Positions 1 through 8,415 of a stretch of DNA of 64,000 nt are shown piece by piece. How positions within the stretch are numbered: the first letter of the stretch is position 1; each line of letters opens with the position of its first letter. The stretch spans positions 744,001-808,000 of the forward strand of contig JAGYIQ010000002.1 in the NCBI GenBank assembly GCA_018402565.1, in the 5' to 3' direction. A program made the translations under genes and the position numbers. The notes beneath the pieces are model-generated. The model did not search any database, was not told the origin of the DNA, and saw only the letters and a list, made by a program, of their open reading frames with translations. Source of the DNA: Pirellulaceae bacterium. GTDB taxonomy: Bacteria > Planctomycetota > Planctomycetia > Pirellulales > Pirellulaceae.

Positions 1-597
1 GTCCCGCGGTTGCCCCACGCTGCCCACATTGACCATGATCTTCTCCTCGCCCAAGCCGAAGCCCTCCGGCAGATCATCGGGCGTCAAGAATCGCCGGTCT
101 TGAGTGAAAACGCCCGGCAAATGCGTATGTCCCTGCAGGCACACGTGCGGCACCAGACAAAACAGCCGCTCCATCCGCCGCTTGTCCCCGACATCCTCCG
201 GGAAGACATAATCGGACAATGGACCGACCGGCGAGCCGTGGACGAACATCAGGCCTTCGCATTGCACGACCCGCGGCAGACCATTGAGAAACTCCCAGCG
301 TCGTTGCCACTCGGCCGACGACTCGTCCAACACCTGCCGCCGCGTCCACTCCATCGACCGTTCGGCCTGTGAATTGAAACCCTCGGTCGGGAACAGCACG
401 CCATTTTCGTGATTCCCCAACAAACAAAACTGGAAATCACGACACAAATCCAAACACTCATTGGGATTCGGCCCGTAGCCAATCATGTCGCCCAGGCAAA
501 AGAACCGCTCGACTTGCTTGGCAGCAGCGTCTTGCAGCACGGCCTGCAGGGCCTCCAGGTTCCCGTGAATGTCACTCAAGATCGCTGTCTTGGCCAC
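1..597 (-). CDS. Metallophosphoesterase, calcineurin-like (3' end outside window)
   Basis: The reverse strand reads from a GTG at 595-597 through an uninterrupted frame to the window edge (199 codons visible). Visible motifs, in order, are SDIHGN, GDMIGYGPNP, GNHE, HGSP, GHTH and NVGSVGQPRD. Together these form the two-metal site of the calcineurin-like phosphoesterase superfamily (YfcE/ApaH-like). It is a close paralogue of the next gene, which lies 21 bp upstream of it in the same orientation, so the pair is probably an operon of tandem duplicates. GNHE replaces the usual GNHD. The physiological substrate cannot be read from the sequence. The GTG start was chosen because the conserved beta strand begins directly after it (VAKTAILSDIHGN) and no upstream ATG is in frame near it. 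Confidence 0.85.
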   Translation of the reverse strand, partial: MAKTAILSDIHGNLEALQAVLQDAAAKQVERFFCLGDMIGYGPNPNECLDLCRDFQFCLLGNHENGVLFPTEGFNSQAERSMEWTRRQVLDESSAEWQRRWEFLNGLPRVVQCEGLMFVHGSPVGPLSDYVFPEDVGDKRRMERLFCLVPHVCLQGHTHLPGVFTQDRRFLTPDDLPEGFGLGEEKIMVNVGSVGQPRD

Positions 598-618
598 TGC
601 CGATCCCTGTCCGCGAAG

Positions 619-1419
619 TTACCTGCCCGACAACAACCGATCGCCCAACATGTTGTCCAGATCTTCAATGGCGTAAATCTTCTGCCGCGTCTTCTGCACG
701 TCATACTCCAAGCGCACGTAAGTCACCGTCCGCTGGTCCGTGTCCAAAATCGCATAACAAGACCGCGGGTTGCCATCCCGCGGTTGCCCCACACTGCCCA
801 CGTTGATCATGGCCTTGGAGTCGGGCAGCCGAGTCGTGTAGGTCCGCGGCCGACCCAGACTGGAGTCGTCAGCGTCCGTGTCGTCGAATTCCTCGGGAGC
901 AATAAACGTGCGATCCTCGCAGAAAATACCCGGGATGTGCGTGTGACCCTGGAAGCAATACCGCTCGATCCGGCCAAACAGAGCCGTCATCTTGCGGTCG
1001 TCGTAAGAATCCTCGGGAAACACGTACTCGTTGGTGGGCTCCCGCGGCGAACCATGCACATACAGGTACTCGCCCTCGGCGTACCGCGGCGGCAAGTCAC
1101 CCAAGAACCCCCAGCGCTGATCGAAGTCCTCGTCCGAACCCGGCCCGTTTTCGATCTGCGTCCGAGTCCAATAAATCGCCTGCAGAGCCAACGGATTGAA
1201 GCCGTCGGGATCAAACAGAGCGGCCTGGTCGTGATTGCCCAAGATCGTCCGCTCGCATTTTTTGCGGACCGCGTCCAGACATTCCACTGGATTTGGCCCA
1301 TAACCGACGATGTCGCCCAGGCAAAAGATGCTATCCACCCCACGGGCCGCGATATCGGCCATAACCACCGTCAAGGCATCAAAGTTGCCATGAATATCGC
1401 TAATGATTGCTCGTTTCAC
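619..1419 (-). CDS. Metallophosphoesterase, calcineurin-like
   Basis: This 266-residue protein has the full motif series of the calcineurin-like phosphoesterase superfamily: SDIHGN near residue 8, GDIVGYGPNP near 36, GNHDQ near 61, HGSPREP near 124, GHTHIPG near 158 and NVGSVGQPRDG near 207. These supply the Asp/His/Asn ligands of the two-metal centre. Family members hydrolyse phosphomono- or diesters, and the substrate here is unknown. It is the upstream member of a tandem pair with the gene ending at the left edge of the window. The central part, with acidic stretches (FDDTDADDSS), is less conserved between the two. No signal peptide is seen, so it is probably cytoplasmic. Confidence 0.88.
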   Translation of the reverse strand: MKRAIISDIHGNFDALTVVMADIAARGVDSIFCLGDIVGYGPNPVECLDAVRKKCERTILGNHDQAALFDPDGFNPLALQAIYWTRTQIENGPGSDEDFDQRWGFLGDLPPRYAEGEYLYVHGSPREPTNEYVFPEDSYDDRKMTALFGRIERYCFQGHTHIPGIFCEDRTFIAPEEFDDTDADDSSLGRPRTYTTRLPDSKAMINVGSVGQPRDGNPRSCYAILDTDQRTVTYVRLEYDVQKTRQKIYAIEDLDNMLGDRLLSGR

Positions 1420-1827
1420 TCAGCGTGGTTCCCATTCCTACGACTCATGATACTAAACACCGCGCCCACGGAACGACGCCTCGCTGAACTACCGCCGGCC
1501 CCCAATGCCCCCCCGTTCCTCGCTCCACTTCCGCTTACAGCAGCCCCACCCAGCACCCCAGCAGACCCCGCCGGTACCCCAGCAGACCCCGCCCGGCAAA
1601 CCAAACAAGGCCGACCCGCCCGACGGATACGGTCCGCCATGACACGCCGTTGGCTGGCTCGAGCCCGTCCGCGGTCCTAGTTTACGTTCTCTCGGCCTGC
1701 TTGCAATCCAAGGAAGCGGCAATCTCTTGAACAATCGTCCCCCGCGGGTCACAATCCGGAGGTCGGTCGAACCCAGCGGTTCCGTAGGCCGAACCCCGAT
1801 CCCGTTGTCGAAGCCCCCGGTGAGTTC
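1420..1827. other. Intergenic spacer between divergent genes
   Basis: This 408-bp gap separates the divergently oriented phosphoesterase pair and tsaB. It contains a short imperfect direct repeat around 1556-1600 (accccagcagaccccgcc). Promoters for both directions must lie here, but no convincing -35/-10 pair is visible. No supported coding sequence was found. Confidence 0.5.
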
Positions 1828-3108
1828 ATGTCGTCGCAGCCGCCTCTCCTGCTGATGATCGATTGCAGCGATGCCCAGGCCTCGGTCGGCTTGGCGGAAC
1901 TGAGCCCGGCGGCCATTCACCGTGCCGGGGAGTCGCCCGTCGACCCATCCCAAATCGTGCGAGCCATGACCGTCACACCGGCCGATACCCGCACTGCCGT
2001 CAGCCTGGTCCCCACCCTGCAGACGCTATACCGCGTGGCCGGCGAGCGTCTCCAGCGGACCGCCGCGGTGGCCGTGACCTATGGCCCGGGCTCGTTCACC
2101 AGCCTGCGGATCGGGCTGACCATCGCCAAGACCCTGGCCTACGCCTGGAATGCTCCACTGATCGGCGTCAATGCCTTGGATCTGTGGCTGCGGGCCGTTC
2201 AGCGGCAAAAATCGGCCCCACCGCTCAACTCGTTCGCCACTGCCACTCCCCCACCAGTCACTTGCGCCTACAAACCGGCCTATCGCGGCTTGTGGTACAC
2301 GAAGCAGGTCGTCTTCCACGGTGGCTCACCGGCCAGCCCTGGGACCGGCCACGGACCGAGCCTCGGGGTCACCGAGCTAACCGAGCGACTGGCGCTGGCT
2401 CGTCGACACACAAGCTCCGCAGCAGCCGCCGGTGCACCGTCGCCCGACGCCGCCACCATTACCGATTGGGCTTGCCACCAACCCGATCCCGCCCAAACGC
2501 CCTGGTCGGAAGCCCAAGCCGGCCAGCCGTTTTGGTCGGTGCTGCAAGCGACCCACATGGTGCCAGCCACCCTGCGTTGGCTGCCCTCGCCGCAAGACGC
2601 TGGCGCCAAGCCACAATCACCTGGTACTGCACAAACATCTGACGCGGCACAAACACCTAGCACTGCACAAACACCTGGCAGTGCACAAACACCTGGCGCT
2701 GCACAAACATCTGGCGCTGCACAAACACCTGGCAGTGCACAAACATCTGGCGCTGCACAAAAATCTGGCGCTGCACAAAAATTCGGCGCTGCGCGGGCCG
2801 GTTCCGCTCCTGGCGGCGCCGACGGGACCTGGGTCGTGGACTGGCCGCTGGTCGAAGGGCCGTTGGTCGACGGGCCGCTGGTCGACAGGACCGGGCCTGG
2901 GGCACCTAGGGGCGACGCGGGGGATACGGGCGCCGAGCCCCGCTTTTGGCCGGCTCCCAACGCTGCCCAGCTCATGGCGGCCCTGGCCGAGCTGGCCTGG
3001 CATGGCTTGGCCCACGCGCCGCTCGAGTCGCTCGATCCGCGTTACTTACAGCCCGTGTACTTCCGCCCCAGCGCGGCCGAAGAGGCCCATGCCTCCCGTG
3101 GCCAATAG
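1828..3108 (+). CDS. tsaB: tRNA threonylcarbamoyladenosine biosynthesis protein TsaB
   Basis: TsaB is the non-catalytic partner of TsaD in the complex that puts threonylcarbamoyl on A37 of ANN-decoding tRNAs. The N-terminal ASKHA fold shows MIDCSDAQASVGLA at the start, then TYGPGSFTSLRIGL near residues 88-101 and the following KTLAYAWNAPLIGVNALD; these are family hallmarks. At 426 residues it is far longer than the usual 220-240. The excess is a low-complexity insertion at about residues 260-360 built from hexapeptides of the AQTPGS type plus a GPLVDGPLVDG stretch. After it the fold resumes and ends with ESLDPRYLQPVYFRPS, the usual TsaB C-terminal region. ATG at 1828 has GGTGAG a few bases upstream. 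No downstream partner is visible. Confidence 0.88.
   Translation: MSSQPPLLLMIDCSDAQASVGLAELSPAAIHRAGESPVDPSQIVRAMTVTPADTRTAVSLVPTLQTLYRVAGERLQRTAAVAVTYGPGSFTSLRIGLTIAKTLAYAWNAPLIGVNALDLWLRAVQRQKSAPPLNSFATATPPPVTCAYKPAYRGLWYTKQVVFHGGSPASPGTGHGPSLGVTELTERLALARRHTSSAAAAGAPSPDAATITDWACHQPDPAQTPWSEAQAGQPFWSVLQATHMVPATLRWLPSPQDAGAKPQSPGTAQTSDAAQTPSTAQTPGSAQTPGAAQTSGAAQTPGSAQTSGAAQKSGAAQKFGAARAGSAPGGADGTWVVDWPLVEGPLVDGPLVDRTGPGAPRGDAGDTGAEPRFWPAPNAAQLMAALAELAWHGLAHAPLESLDPRYLQPVYFRPSAAEEAHASRGQ
2611..2790 (+). repeat. 18-bp in-frame tandem repeat inside tsaB
   Basis: Nine consecutive 18-bp units run from 2629 to 2790, of the form gcacaaacacctggcagt with variation at a few positions, preceded by one degenerate unit from 2611. 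Because 18 is a multiple of three, the array encodes a hexapeptide ladder (AQTPGS/AQTSGA/AQKSGA) without breaking the frame. Copy number could change by slippage without a frameshift. Confidence 0.93.
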
Positions 3109-3241
3109 GTGGCACCCATCTTTCCCAGCGACGATTCCGGGCCAGTCAACGTCCGCCCGAAGAAGGCGATTCGCCCCGAGTTCCCGCCGCCAAACCGTCA
3201 ACCTCGAGGCTGATGCGACCCGCAAGTCGGTTGATTCAACC

Positions 3242-3400
3242 TCGACCACCGCACTCGTACTCGAGTTCGATGAATCGGAATGGTATCCGCACTCGACAGG
3301 CTGCTTGATTCGAGTAGGAGTACGAGTACCGCCAACGGCTGAGTACGAGTACCGCCAACGGCTGAGCACGAGTACCGCCAACGGCTGAGTACGAGTAAGA
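3242..3400. repeat. Short repeats built on gagtacgagta
   Basis: Three near-identical units of about 23 bp (gagtacgagtaccgccaacggct) lie between about 3329 and 3395. Looser related matches (ctcgtactcgagttcgatga) occur just upstream. The same gagtacgagta core recurs as inverted repeats near 37.07-37.18 kb and 37.55-37.65 kb, so this is a dispersed family in this genome. Reading frames across it are artefacts. Confidence 0.75.
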
Positions 3401-3460
3401 CGGCCACTTTCATTTCATCCCACCTCAAACCAGCAGCGGGCTGCTGCTCTACGGCTATCC

Positions 3461-3765
3461 CCATTCCTCTGTCCCCCATTCCTCTGTCCCCCATTCCTCT
3501 GTCCCCCATTCCTCTGTCCCTATTCCTCTGTCCCCATTCCTCTGTCCCCATTCCTCTGTCCCCCATTCCTCTGTCCCCCATTCCTCTGTCCTCATTCCTC
3601 TGTCCCCATTCCTCTGTCCAAATTCCTCTGTCCTATCAAGATCCAAACCAGCAGAGGGCTGCTGGTCTACAGACTGTCCCCATTCCCCTGTCCCCATTCC
3701 CCTGTCCTCATTCCTCTGTCCCCATTCCTCTGTCCCCATTCCTCTGTCCCCATTCCTCTGTCCGT
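3461..3765. repeat. 15-bp tandem repeat (cattcctctgtcccc)
   Basis: About eighteen imperfect copies of a 15-bp unit of the type cattcctctgtcccc fill two blocks, about 3461-3632 and 3675-3763. The blocks are separated by a short stretch reading ccaaaccagcagagggctgctgg. Unit length varies by a base or two, so the array does not hold one frame. The Met-Gly-Asp-Arg-rich reverse reading frames here are low-complexity artefacts. Confidence 0.9.
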
Positions 3766-3884
3766 ATGCGTCTTTCCCTATCACGCTTCAAACCAACAGA
3801 GGTCTGCTGGTCTACATACGGCTGCTGGTCTAGGGCCGCTTCCGTCGTGGCTCTGCCCGGCGGAGCGGCAACTGACGGCTACAA

Positions 3885-4232
3885 AATCCCCCAAATCAAT
3901 CAAAAAGAAGGATCGTTGCCTCTTGGCCACACTCGCCACCTTCGGCCTCGTGCCGATGGGGCGATGACTGACTAGCTACCAGCTCCCCCCAAATAATCAA
4001 AAAGAAGGATCGTTGCCTCTTGGCCACACCGCCACCTTCGGCCTCGTGCCGATGGGGCGATGACTGACTAGCTACCACGCCCCCTTAAATAATCAAAAAG
4101 AAGGATCGTTGCCCCTTGGCCACTCTCGCCCCCGTGCGGGTTTACCCCGCCGGAGCGAAAGTTTGGGTAGCTAGAACGCCCCCCCAAATAATCAAAAAGA
4201 AGGATCGTTGCCTCTTGGCCACACCGCCACCC
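3885..4232. repeat. Island repeat family A, four copies
   Basis: Four tandem copies of a dispersed element of about 90 bp. Each contains aataatcaaaaagaaggatc followed by gttgcctcttggccacaccg, and ends with gcgatgactgactagctacc in the complete copies. Cores lie at about 3909, 4007, 4103 and 4199. Related copies occur at about 10.85, 10.95, 12.25, 12.34, 12.44, 19.29, 19.38, 19.70 and 20.02 kb, always at edges of the toxin island or between its modules. No coding potential is seen. Confidence 0.82.
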
Positions 4233-4365
4233 TGAGGCTTTTTTTTAGCTATTGGAAGGTCGAGCCGCCGGATCAAGGTGCTTAAATTGCGGCTCCTCGT
4301 TGTTCCTACAGGGGCCGTTCGCCCGCCGACTCCAAATCTAAATTCCGGATTTTAAAACGGACGCA
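4231..4365. repeat. Dispersed repeat family B, left copy
   Basis: A segment of about 130 bp starting caccctgaggctttttttta and ending near aattccggattttaaaa. A second copy lies at 13000-13125 inside the toxin island, with roughly 85-90% identity by eye. In the right copy the first bases are the 3' half of a terminator hairpin following a small gene, so this left copy looks like a displaced gene-end fragment. Confidence 0.75.
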
Positions 4366-4387
4366 AAGTCTACGAGAGCTTCCTGCA

Positions 4388-4428
4388 GCCCGTCACCACC
4401 GCCTCGCCTCGCACGCCGATCTCGCGGG
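4388..4428 (-). pseudogene. Remnant of a HINT coding segment
   Basis: About 36-40 bp (cagcccgtcaccaccgcctc and onward to gccgatctcg) match the part of the HINT gene that encodes EIGVRGEAVVTG. It sits alone, 3' of the first immunity gene and flanked by unrelated DNA. It is too short to be functional and is best read as the scar of a deleted or recombined toxin module. Confidence 0.7.
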
Positions 4429-4470
4429 CTAATTGTCACCTTACACTCATGCGTCCACGTTACATGTACG

Positions 4471-4914
4471 TCAGGCGGGTTGAATCGAAAAATCCTTCAT
4501 TTTTGGAATAAGATCATCGTATGCCCCCGCAACAAACACTGATACCGCTTTTTGGCTTTCGTCCCCATCATGAAACCCCGTGAATGCAATTCCAAGTTTC
4601 AGCAGTACGACAAACCCTACCACTTCCTTCGCTTCAGAGTCAAGCTTAACAAGTTTCTCGAATGTCTCGCGCAAAAAGACCGATTGATTTTCGAATTCCA
4701 CATTTGCGCCAGGCCCGAAACCAACGTGGACAACGGTTGACTTTGAATCAAAGCCGATGTTAACGAAATCGTAATCGTATGTCGTCCGTTTTCGAAAGTT
4801 GGTCGACTTAATTACCGGCTCTCCGAGTACAGCAATCACCTCGTCTGTCCGCATCCCAAACGCCACCGGAAGCGCTCCAACATAAGGTTTAATCGTGAAT
4901 AGATCAGCACTCAT
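4471..4914 (-). CDS. Putative immunity protein, partner of the SHH-nuclease toxin
   Basis: A 147-residue cytoplasmic-looking protein with no signal peptide, starting at an ATG that overlaps the toxin stop codon by four bases (ATGA). This is the usual translational coupling of toxin and immunity genes. The sequence (VAFGMRTDEVIAVLGEP, then VHVGFGPGANVEFENQSVF) is not one I can place in a named family. Codon use and base composition are more AT-rich than in surrounding housekeeping genes, as in the other immunity genes of this island. The function as antitoxin is inferred from position, size and coupling only. Confidence 0.7.
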   Translation of the reverse strand: MSADLFTIKPYVGALPVAFGMRTDEVIAVLGEPVIKSTNFRKRTTYDYDFVNIGFDSKSTVVHVGFGPGANVEFENQSVFLRETFEKLVKLDSEAKEVVGFVVLLKLGIAFTGFHDGDESQKAVSVFVAGAYDDLIPKMKDFSIQPA

Positions 4915-6389
4915 CTTTGCTTGCTCTTCGTTTTCGGTGGAACGAAGCGGATCTGACGTGCATAGGCAAGCATCTCGCGAATCGCATCGTTGTATTTGCT
5001 AACGTCTCCGGAACCATCGAACGCTGCTCGACGCACATCGCGAATCTCAATTGCCATTGCTTTACGAACTTCTCCCTCAGTTAGCAAGTCTTCGATGAAC
5101 GAGCGATAGGCCGCAGAGTCTGCTCGACTTCCATGACTGGAAGTCCGGATGTGATCTGACCTACTCATTTGAATCGCGGGCCCCACATCAGGGTGCAGAC
5201 CATTAATCGTTTTGGCTGGCATATGATGGGACTCGAGCCCATCACCCCATGGCAATTTCGTTTGGCCATGTGCCCCACCTCTGTATTTGTCTCCAGCATT
5301 ATGCGCCAGCACCCCACTAGCACCAACGTAATAAACATGTTCGTCTTGGACTTCGAGGTTGTAAACGGGGGTGGGGCCGGGGCGAGGGAGTTTTTGCTGA
5401 ACCCAGACGGTGTCGCCGGAGAGGTTCTTGAGTCGCTCGCCCAGGCGTAGGTCCATCGCGGCGACGTAGTCGTGACGGTCCTGGGACCAGATCGGATGAT
5501 TGCCAGTCACCCCGATTCGCTCCCACGACGGATCAATGCTCGTTGCCCGCGACGCCCGCGGGTACAGCAGAGCTTCCTCGGAGGTTTGGAGAGTGGTGAG
5601 TGGGTCAGTCGGTGAGCTAGACGTTGAAGTCAGGTGAGTGGAACTGGCCGAGTTCACTCCGGACGGTGGTTGGGGACTGAGATACAGATCGATCAGGTCG
5701 CTGCTGGCGTGGTGGAAGGTGGTCAGGACGACTTTGCCTGGCCCCGGCAAGATCGCTGGGCAGGGTTCCAGCCCCGTCACCACCGCCGCGCCTCGTACGC
5801 CGATCTCGGGCAAGTCCAACGAGATCGTGACCAGCACCGACTCGGCTGCCATCTCCGCCATCAACCACCGCACGTCATGCAGTTCGGCAAACAGCGGCCG
5901 CAGGGGAACTTCCGGTACATCGGTTGGCAAGGACTTGAGGAACCGCGACGAATTGGCAGCGGTTGAGAGCGACGTGTTCTGGAGGTCTTCGTCGTCCTGG
6001 AACTGGTAATCGATCTGCTCCAGCACCCAGTCTTCCTGGCGGAGCATCTCCATCTTCAGCAGCGAGCCATCGGACTTGGTCATCTCCAAGTTCAGCTTGA
6101 CCCACTGGGCCCAGTTCGGCTCGGCGAACGTTTCGCGAATCTCCGTCCCCAACTGCGGATCGTACGCTGGCACTCGGGTGCCAACCCTGATGTCCTTGAT
6201 CGGCGTCTGGGTCAGTGTGTAGACCGGCGCCGATGGCGTGGCGGTCGGATTGGCCTGACGCTTGGCGACCGGTTGCGTGGGGGGTGAGACGAGGCGGAAG
6301 AAGATGCCGTTTTCTGAAAACAGACCGTAGCCGATCAACAAGGCGGCAATCAGGTAGCCGGTCGGTTGCAGGTATTTGGATTCGGTCAT
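4911..6389 (-). CDS. Membrane-anchored HINT polymorphic toxin with SHH-type nuclease tail
   Basis: 492 residues, the only full-length member of the island. Residues about 11-35 form a hydrophobic N-terminal segment (signal anchor), followed by a Pro/Thr-rich linker. Residues about 60-364 are a pretoxin-HINT-like domain with IKDIRVGTRVPAYDP, TGNHPIW (TxxH, T295-H298), VYNLEVQDEHVYYV and the terminal LAHN at 361-364. The Cys nucleophile normally found in a CFxxGT motif at the HINT start is absent. Residues 365-492 are the variable toxin: ESHHMPAK (386-393) and SDHIRTSSHGS (411-421) fit the SHH signature of HNH/Endo VII-superfamily toxins, so nucleic-acid cleavage is the likely activity. The immunity gene overlaps its end. 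In the family, HINT domains release the toxin tail; here that is inference. Confidence 0.8.
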   Translation of the reverse strand: MTESKYLQPTGYLIAALLIGYGLFSENGIFFRLVSPPTQPVAKRQANPTATPSAPVYTLTQTPIKDIRVGTRVPAYDPQLGTEIRETFAEPNWAQWVKLNLEMTKSDGSLLKMEMLRQEDWVLEQIDYQFQDDEDLQNTSLSTAANSSRFLKSLPTDVPEVPLRPLFAELHDVRWLMAEMAAESVLVTISLDLPEIGVRGAAVVTGLEPCPAILPGPGKVVLTTFHHASSDLIDLYLSPQPPSGVNSASSTHLTSTSSSPTDPLTTLQTSEEALLYPRASRATSIDPSWERIGVTGNHPIWSQDRHDYVAAMDLRLGERLKNLSGDTVWVQQKLPRPGPTPVYNLEVQDEHVYYVGASGVLAHNAGDKYRGGAHGQTKLPWGDGLESHHMPAKTINGLHPDVGPAIQMSRSDHIRTSSHGSRADSAAYRSFIEDLLTEGEVRKAMAIEIRDVRRAAFDGSGDVSKYNDAIREMLAYARQIRFVPPKTKSKQR

Positions 6390-6469
6390 GGATGTATCTC
6401 CCGTGCGGGCGGTTAGTATAACGTGCTAGATTCCGTAGTTCAAGTTTCCGCAGGTAGCCCTGCGGGTGG

Positions 6470-7499
6470 TTAGGCCGCGTAGTGGTATTGGACTTTCCAA
6501 GGATCGTCCTCGGGCTCTTGGTCGGCTTGGGCCTTGCGGCTGAGGGCCCGGCAACTGAGTGCGACGACCAGTCCCAAACCGACTGCCGCCCATTGTCCGT
6601 CGGACAGCAAGCGACGTTCCTGTGCCGGCACGTCCAGATCCACTGTGGCCGCCAAAGTCACCTGGCTCAAGTCACCCTGTACGGAGTATTGGGTCACGTT
6701 CGTCGGGCCCTCGAAGCAGCCGATGTACTTGGCAATCAGCGGTAGAATGCGTTTGGCGATTGGCTCGGGCAGCAGGCTGTTGAGCTTACGAGCCCACTTG
6801 CAGAATTTGCCAGCCGCCGCGGCAGCGCTAACAGCAGCGCCCACACCAGCGGTGGCGACACTGACACCGATCGTGAGGGTAATCTCGTAGGTAATCATAC
6901 CTGCGATTTGCCCCAAGATGGCCGCCTTCTCTTGTTGTGGGAGCTCGGCCAATTCCGCCAGTATCTGTGGCAGCAATTCTTGCAGGACGACGTTGACTTG
7001 ATCCAGAACCTGCTGAGTCTCATTGGACAGAGCACCGGACGCGTATCCCAGTAGCTTCGGCAGATCATTGGCGACAGCGTAGAACGTCTGGCCGAACTCC
7101 ATAGCCGCGTAAACCGACTGTTCCATGCTTTGACCGGCGGCAACGATCCCTTGCCCGAACTCCAGTGCCAAACGCCGCATCGCTGCCGCCGACAACGTAA
7201 GTGCCCGCAAACCAGACCGCATCCCAGCCCCAGGTGGCGGTGTCCCACAGCATCGACAGCGTTCCCATCAGTCCGTCGTAGGCGAATCCAGCTGCGAACG
7301 CTTGGGTGAACGCCAAAGCCGTTTCACCATTGAGATCCAATTGGATGATTCTCGTGATCGAGTTCACCCAACTGGAGTCGTCGGCGACTTGCCCCTCGGC
7401 CTGGTCACCTGACGGGTAGGACCCCTCAGCACTTTGGGCCGGGGCAAAGCCCGTCTCGTTCGAAGCGAGAACGCCACGCGTGCTCGGAGCTACGAGCAA
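6470..7499 (-). pseudogene. Frameshifted pre-HINT membrane protein of the toxin system
   Basis: Two reverse-strand frames join into one protein if a single-base shift near 7165-7200 is allowed. The upstream part contains NETGFAPAQSAEGSYPSG and DTATWGWDAVWFAGTYVV; the downstream part begins LEFGQGIVAAGQSMEQS. The joined product resembles pre-HINT regions of Rhs-like toxins: a Leu/Gln/Glu-rich helical stretch, a Gly/Ala-rich hydrophobic segment (TIGVSVATAGVGAAVSAAAA), a basic KFCKWARKLNSLL and a C-terminal hydrophobic helix. The frame is open upstream to about 7607 without an ATG, so the 5' end may be truncated. It lies 80 bp upstream of the full-length HINT gene in the same orientation, suggesting a former single or coupled gene. 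Confidence 0.6.
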
Positions 7500-7607
7500 A
7501 AGTCGTAAGCCCGACCGACCGAGCCAACAGGCAGTAGTTCCCCAATTGATAATTGAACCGATCGGGGCGTCACGCAGGCGCCCCGATCGAGCCTGTTCTA
7601 TCCTGGT

Positions 7608-7989
7608 CTAGCGTCACCAGCCTCCTCACTGAATCCGCTTGTCCACACCGCAGGCCCACACCAGTAGGCCCACTTCGATGTAACCAATTTCTCCATGCTG
7701 CTGGTGGACGCTTACATGACTCGGATAAACTGGCCAAACAGAAATTGCTCGACCAACTCCTACATCCCAGCGCGTAATCTGGGCAAAAAGGGTCAGACCA
7801 TGTCGTGGCCGTTACAGCCTTTTGCCGCTCAACCATTACCGCCACCGCGACTGGGGCACGTGGCAGTTGCTCGTCGAGAGCCACCGCGATACCAGCTGCG
7901 ATCCTGCAAGTTCACCACTACTAGATTGAAGCGAAGTCGAACGATTTACGAGCCCTATTCTGTATGGGGCGTTGCATTGTACATTCTTG
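7608..7989. other. Spacer between pre-HINT fragment and module II
   Basis: This is 382 bp with no convincing gene on either strand. Short frames on both strands overlap each other and show no family resemblance. It probably contains scars of earlier module rearrangements. Confidence 0.4.
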
Positions 7990-8415
7990 CTATGATCCAC
8001 GCCAACTACCGTCTTTATCTCGCCAAATAATGGGCGGTATTTCGTAGAAAAAAACATTCAAATCCTCGTCATCAAAATCCTGCGCAGAAGATGGCCACAA
8101 TCTTTTTAAATACGGAATAATTTGCTCAACAGTAATTATCCAATGAGTACTCTCATCACAAATAGTCTTAGACGGCAAGGAACCATCAGCAACAAACAGA
8201 ACATTCTCATTCGGCTTGATAAATCTGATTTTTCCTTCGTCGAGCAGACGTGAGACCAAGTAAAAAAAGGCGTCTTTCAACTCCGAAAAGCTACTTATTC
8301 CGTCGTATCGTTGCCAAAGACAATTCGACCAAAGGCCAAAGCACTCTGCAGCGATCTCGTCATATCGGTCATCAACTGCTCTCCTAACCTTTTCCGACGG
8401 ATTGATTTCAGTCAA
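7990..8415 (-). CDS. Immunity protein of module II, DUF596-like
   Basis: About 141 residues. The end of the protein (DLNVFFYEIPPIIWRDKDGSW) and the start (RRAVDDRYDEIAAECFGLWS) resemble the DUF596 family, small proteins found beside contact-dependent toxins. The start is a TTG at 8413-8415 with a strong Shine-Dalgarno (GGGAGGTG) five to six bases upstream. It overlaps the end of the toxin frame by eight bases. The gene is clearly AT-richer than flanking HINT DNA. The family assignment is from memory of the motif pattern, and the immunity role is inferred from the coupling. Confidence 0.65.
   Translation of the reverse strand: MTEINPSEKVRRAVDDRYDEIAAECFGLWSNCLWQRYDGISSFSELKDAFFYLVSRLLDEGKIRFIKPNENVLFVADGSLPSKTICDESTHWIITVEQIIPYLKRLWPSSAQDFDDEDLNVFFYEIPPIIWRDKDGSWRGS

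Noticed and set aside
409..1680. Long plus-strand reading frame (423 codons)
   Set aside because: Antisense to the two phosphoesterases, whose motifs are unmistakable; the product has no domain sense.
3198..3784. Minus-strand frames encoding Gly-Met-Gly-Asp-Arg ladders
   Set aside because: Translation of the 15-bp intergenic tandem repeat; no start site and unit length not kept in frame.
7695..8030. 111-codon plus-strand frame in the spacer near module II
   Set aside because: Overlaps the 3' end of the DUF596-like immunity gene, has no family resemblance and a composition unlike a protein.
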